Origin: Cyanosarcina radialis HA8281-LM2
GTDB lineage: Bacteria; Cyanobacteriota; Cyanobacteriia; Cyanobacteriales; CCAP-1448
Assembly: GCA_019359615.1 (NCBI GenBank)
Contig: JAHHHA010000006.1
Location: 62,001 to 126,000, forward strand
DNA: 64,000 nucleotides
Reading direction: 5' to 3'
Under the pieces are notes generated by a model. It was not told the DNA's origin, searched no databases, and was given only the letters and a program-made list of their open reading frames with translations. Every line of letters begins with the position of its first letter. Positions within the stretch are counted from its first letter, which is position 1. Below, one piece after another: positions 61,499 to 64,000 of this stretch. Position numbers and translations under genes: made by a program.

Positions 61499-62110
61499 AT
61501 GAATCAAGCGACTGAATTGCTAACTTTTGAAAAGTTTTTAGAATTTGAGGACGACACCGACAATCTCTATGAGTTGGTGGCCGGTCAGGTAATACCGATG
61601 AGCGAACCAAGTGGGGAACATGAGTCGATCGTTACTTTTATGACGGTCGAATTCGAGTTAGAAATTAGACGACTGAAGCTCAACTTAGAAACTCATTCTA
61701 AAACTCTTTGTCAACTAGCGCCTAAAGATGGTCGTCGTCCTGACATCTTAGTAATCGATCGAGATAAGTGGCGGCGAAATACCAAAGTGCAAGCAGCTTT
61801 ACGAGACGAACCGCCAGAGTTAGTAGTAGAAATTGTTTCCACTAACTGGGAAGAAGACTATCAAAAGAAACCTCTTTGGTATGCCGCTTTTGGTGTTCCT
61901 GAATATTGGATAGTCGATCCTCTATTACATATCGATCGCTACCCCAGCCGCAAAAATCCTGCGATCGCAGTACCTACTGTTTCGGTCATGCTTTTAAAAG
62001 ACGGGCAATATCGGGTTACAAAAACGTTTGCTGAAGATCGGCGAATTGAATCCGATCTATTCCCAGAACTGCAACTTACGCCCGATCGGGTTTTTGCTAC
62101 TGTTATCTAA
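61499..62110 (+). CDS. Uma2-family putative endonuclease
   Basis: A 203-residue protein of the Uma2 (DUF820) family, a PD-(D/E)XK nuclease fold very common in cyanobacteria. LLTFEKFLEFEDDTDNLYEL and VAGQVIPMSEPSGEHESIV begin the core, RRPDILVIDRDKW carries the metal-site Asp, and ELVVEIVSTNWEEDYQKKPL with VPEYWIVDP completes it. Catalytic residues appear intact. Its promoter probably derives from the duplicated recJ upstream region. Biological role is unproven. Confidence 0.9.
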   Translation: MNQATELLTFEKFLEFEDDTDNLYELVAGQVIPMSEPSGEHESIVTFMTVEFELEIRRLKLNLETHSKTLCQLAPKDGRRPDILVIDRDKWRRNTKVQAALRDEPPELVVEIVSTNWEEDYQKKPLWYAAFGVPEYWIVDPLLHIDRYPSRKNPAIAVPTVSVMLLKDGQYRVTKTFAEDRRIESDLFPELQLTPDRVFATVI

Positions 62111-62160
62111 TTTAACTCTTTTATCTATATCAGGTTTATCTATATCAGGAGATTGAGTCC

Positions 62161-62427
62161 ATGCAAATTCTGCTCAAGCCCGAACATCAACAATTTATCC
62201 AAGCACAAATTGCGTCTGGAAAATTTACTAATGCCAGTGAGGTAGTTGATGCAGCATTTCGTCTACTTGAGAAGTTAGCTAATGAGTATAGTGAGTGGAT
62301 AGAAGAAACTCGCGAACAGGTCGATATTGCTAGAGCAGAAATCGCTCGTGGAGAGGGTTTAGATGGTGAAGTCGTAGTCAACCGAATTTTGCAGCGCTTT
62401 CAGGAAGCGCGAGAGGCGCAAAAATGA
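62161..62427 (+). CDS. ParD-like antitoxin (CopG/ribbon-helix-helix)
   Basis: An 88-residue protein: MQILLKPEHQQFIQAQIASG and KFTNASEVVDAAFRLLEKL form the ribbon-helix-helix DNA-binding part, and the charged helical C-terminus binds the toxin. The stop overlaps the start of the ParE gene (ATGA at 62424). A ribosome-binding AGGAGA precedes the ATG. Confidence 0.9.
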   Translation: MQILLKPEHQQFIQAQIASGKFTNASEVVDAAFRLLEKLANEYSEWIEETREQVDIARAEIARGEGLDGEVVVNRILQRFQEAREAQK

Positions 62428-62723
62428 GTCGTTTCGTCATTGCACCTTCATCCAGTCGAGATTTAGATCGCATTGCCGAATACTTTTTAGAACGAAATGT
62501 AGAGGCAGGAGAAAAGCTATTTCGAGAATTTAATCAAAAGTGTTTTAATCTGGTAAAATTTCCAAATTTGGGACGTAGCTATAGCCATATCAGACCAAAC
62601 TTGCGAGGCTTGCCACTAGACGGATATATTATCATCTATGAAGTTAGCAACGAAGGTGTTAACATTTTGCGAGTCGTTAATGGTCGTCAGGACTTAGAAG
62701 CTTTGTTTGCGGATGCAGATTGA
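62424..62723 (+). CDS. ParE-like toxin
   Basis: A 99-residue RelE/ParE-fold toxin: MSRFVIAPSSSRDLDRIAEY, FNLVKFPNLGRSYSHIRPNL and LRGLPLDGYIIIYEVSNEGV, ending ILRVVNGRQDLEALF. ParE proteins poison DNA gyrase. It is coupled to the antitoxin gene and looks intact. Its 3' end overlaps a decayed HigA-type gene. Confidence 0.9.
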   Translation: MSRFVIAPSSSRDLDRIAEYFLERNVEAGEKLFREFNQKCFNLVKFPNLGRSYSHIRPNLRGLPLDGYIIIYEVSNEGVNILRVVNGRQDLEALFADAD

Positions 62724-62900
62724 GAGATTATTATCTAAGCCGATCGCTACTGAAGCCGAAAACGAGTCAGCGATCGCCCTAGATGAAGAACTCGATCGTC
62801 GCCTGATGCGAACACCAGAAGAGGATCTATTTCTAGAACTGCTAGTGACGCTAATCGAAAAATTAGCTGCTTTTTTCAAGTCAGTTCCAGTTTATTTATC
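62713..62900 (+). pseudogene. HigA-type antitoxin N-terminal fragment
   Basis: MQIERLLSKPIATEAENESA followed by ALDEELDRRLMRTPEEDLFL and ELLVTLIEKL is the N-terminal region of HigA-like antitoxins. After that the frame diverges and the helix-turn-helix part is missing. It starts in the last codons of parE. No toxin is adjacent. Confidence 0.65.
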
Positions 62901-62943
62901 GAGTCTTAATCGCTATCATTCGTCAAAATGCCTGGAGAGCCAA

Positions 62944-63233
62944 ATGCAACGCGATGAAGTATTAAAATTTTGGCACAGCATTCGCCTGTTTTAAGCAGTC
63001 TTGGGGTTCGTTCTCTATCGATTTTTGGTTCCGTTGCACGGAATGAAGCTCGCTCTGATAGCGATGTCGCTCTCCTAGTCGAACTAGAACCGCCAGTCAC
63101 TTTCGATCGCTATATGGAAATAAAATTCGATCTCGAAGATCGACTGGGAACGCAGGTCGATTTAGTTAGTTGGCGATCGCTCAAGCCCCAACTTCGTAAC
63201 GTTGTCGCGAAAGAGGCAATTCGGGTCGCGTAA
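62944..63233 (+). pseudogene. MntA-type nucleotidyltransferase with frameshift and lost catalytic Asp
   Basis: The gene starts MQRDEVLK at 62944 and then needs one more A in AAAATTTT to continue as ILAQHSPVLSSLGVRSLSIF; without it the frame stops at 62994. Downstream, GSVARNEARSDSDVALLVEL shows the nucleotidyltransferase GS motif, but the second Asp of D-x-D is Ala. Translation might restart at the TTG at 62970. The partner HepT/HEPN toxin gene is absent. MntA normally neutralises HepT by adding AMP. Confidence 0.7.
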
Positions 63234-63261
63234 TATTCGGCTTTATGGGGTTGGCTCCTAA

Positions 63262-64000
63262 CTAAAGCTGAAATTCATCAAATTTGATTACTTCTGAGGC
63301 TGGCGATCGCGTGTCGAAACGATAGCTGCTGACAGTACCAGTTCCAGTATCTAAGATGCTAAAAGCTGTAATATCGTTGCTCGCCACATAAGGCAGAGGT
63401 TGCCCGTCTTCACCCGTTAAAGGTGAAATAGTAGGAATTACAGGTTCTAACCCATTCGGATCGCCAGTGGCGACATACTCTTCCCGATAGCCGCTAGGAA
63501 CGGGGCGCTTGTTGTTGCCTATAGCCGCACCGTAAGTATTGCCAACGTTAGATGATTCTAAGTAGTGGATGCCGTTAGCACCGACAAAACGGTTCCATAA
63601 ATGGGAATGTCCAAAAAATACCAATTGTACGCCAGCAGCTTCTAACAGCGGGACGACATCGCGGATGATGTAATCGGCATCTTTAGGGTATTCATAACGT
63701 ACTGCTTTGACGTTGCCATTAGGATCGCGATCGACTATTTGCACCGGATCGGTGTAAGCCGGAACGATGTTATCGCCTAAAGTATGAGGCGGATGGTGAA
63801 ACATCACGACTTTGTACTTGGCCTGCTGAAATTCAGCACTGTTGAGTTCGCTCTCTAGCCAAGCATATTGCTCGCTACCTTTAGCGTTGGCGTTAGCCTC
63901 GGCGGTAGCCCGTATCGCTTCAAAGATATGCTGTCCGTAACCCCATCGTTCGGGATAGTTGAAGTCGGCTTCCCGTTCGCGGTATCTACCTTTAACGTTG
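63262..64000 (-). CDS. Metallophosphoesterase, cut by window end
   Basis: The frame is open from the stop at 63262 to the window edge, giving about 245 residues of the C-terminal part. Calcineurin-like motifs are YKVVMFHHPPHTLGDN (His-His metal ligands) and LVFFGHSHLWNRF (GHxH), with QYAWLESELNSAEFQQ before them. A C-terminal beta-rich region follows, ending KFDEFQL. The N-terminal metal motifs are outside the window. It probably acts on phosphate esters outside the cytoplasm. The exact class cannot be decided. Confidence 0.85.
   Translation of the reverse strand, partial: NVKGRYREREADFNYPERWGYGQHIFEAIRATAEANANAKGSEQYAWLESELNSAEFQQAKYKVVMFHHPPHTLGDNIVPAYTDPVQIVDRDPNGNVKAVRYEYPKDADYIIRDVVPLLEAAGVQLVFFGHSHLWNRFVGANGIHYLESSNVGNTYGAAIGNNKRPVPSGYREEYVATGDPNGLEPVIPTISPLTGEDGQPLPYVASNDITAFSILDTGTGTVSSYRFDTRSPASEVIKFDEFQL

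Overview
The window is cyanobacterial chromosome or a large plasmid. The octamer GCGATCGC (HIP1) is very dense throughout. Cyanobacterial marker genes are present: a phycobilisome-degradation protein NblA, a CpcS-type phycobilin lyase, a COP23 protein and an AMIN-domain TonB receptor. The abundance of short palindromic and tandem repeats suggests a repeat-rich, possibly filamentous, species. The species cannot be named from the sequence.

Layout. (1) 1-5.7 kb: AI-2E-type permease (cut by the window), glycogen debranching enzyme, LLM-class flavin oxidoreductase, small lipoprotein, then a decayed lipid-kinase gene and a decayed recombinase. (2) 5.8-30.8 kb: a large type III-B CRISPR-Cas island. 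It holds cmr2(cas10)-cmr3-cmr4-cmr5-cmr6/1-like, a CARF-RelE-like effector split by an IS4-family element, and array 1 (12 repeats). A TM-CARF operon and a four-gene membrane/vWA cassette follow, then array 2 (14 repeats), a PH-domain pair, a membrane-anchored NYN protein, an alarmone-hydrolase-like HD protein with a WYL-type CRISPR-associated protein, and two tandem Csx3-ATPase genes. An RT-Cas1 gene split by a frameshift, cas2, array 3 (3 repeats plus a remnant) and a second NYN protein close the island. (3) 31.0-34.2 kb: a ubiquitin-like conjugation module (Ubl, E2-like, JAB-E1 fusion) interrupted by a repeat element. (4) 34.3-40.6 kb: membrane protein, serine protease with COP23 protein, toxin-antitoxin genes (RES/antitoxin, DUF433/DUF5615), HD protein and several gene remnants. 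(5) 40.6-54.5 kb: housekeeping genes (EF-G, phycobilin lyase, nblA, VOC protein, UbiB kinase, Sua5/YrdC, LarC, RNase D, ankyrin protein, RecJ). (6) 54.6-64 kb: Rpn-type nuclease, a VapBC remnant, a siderophore-uptake cluster with an AraC regulator, Uma2 nuclease, ParDE, decayed antitoxin and nucleotidyltransferase genes, and a metallophosphoesterase cut by the window end.

How it fits together. The three arrays share one repeat and nearly identical leaders with the same promoter, so one acquisition module (RT-Cas1, Cas2) probably feeds all of them. Cas10 keeps its GGDD motif and should make cyclic oligoadenylate. The window carries two predicted sensors (CARF-RelE-like, TM-CARF) and Csx3 proteins that could degrade the messenger. 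No Cas6 and no separate Cmr1 were found. Several genes are broken: CARF-RelE by an IS, RT-Cas1 and one Csx3 gene by one-base homopolymer changes. The homopolymer cases could be sequencing errors, programmed slippage or true decay.

The least explained parts, and the best places to look for something new, are four. They are the inter-array membrane cassette (17.3-19.4 kb), the TM-CARF operon with two small helical partners (15.7-17.1 kb), the complementary Csx3-ATPase pair (25.2-27.1 kb) and the Ubl-E2-JAB/E1 module with a membrane coiled-coil protein (31.0-34.2 kb).
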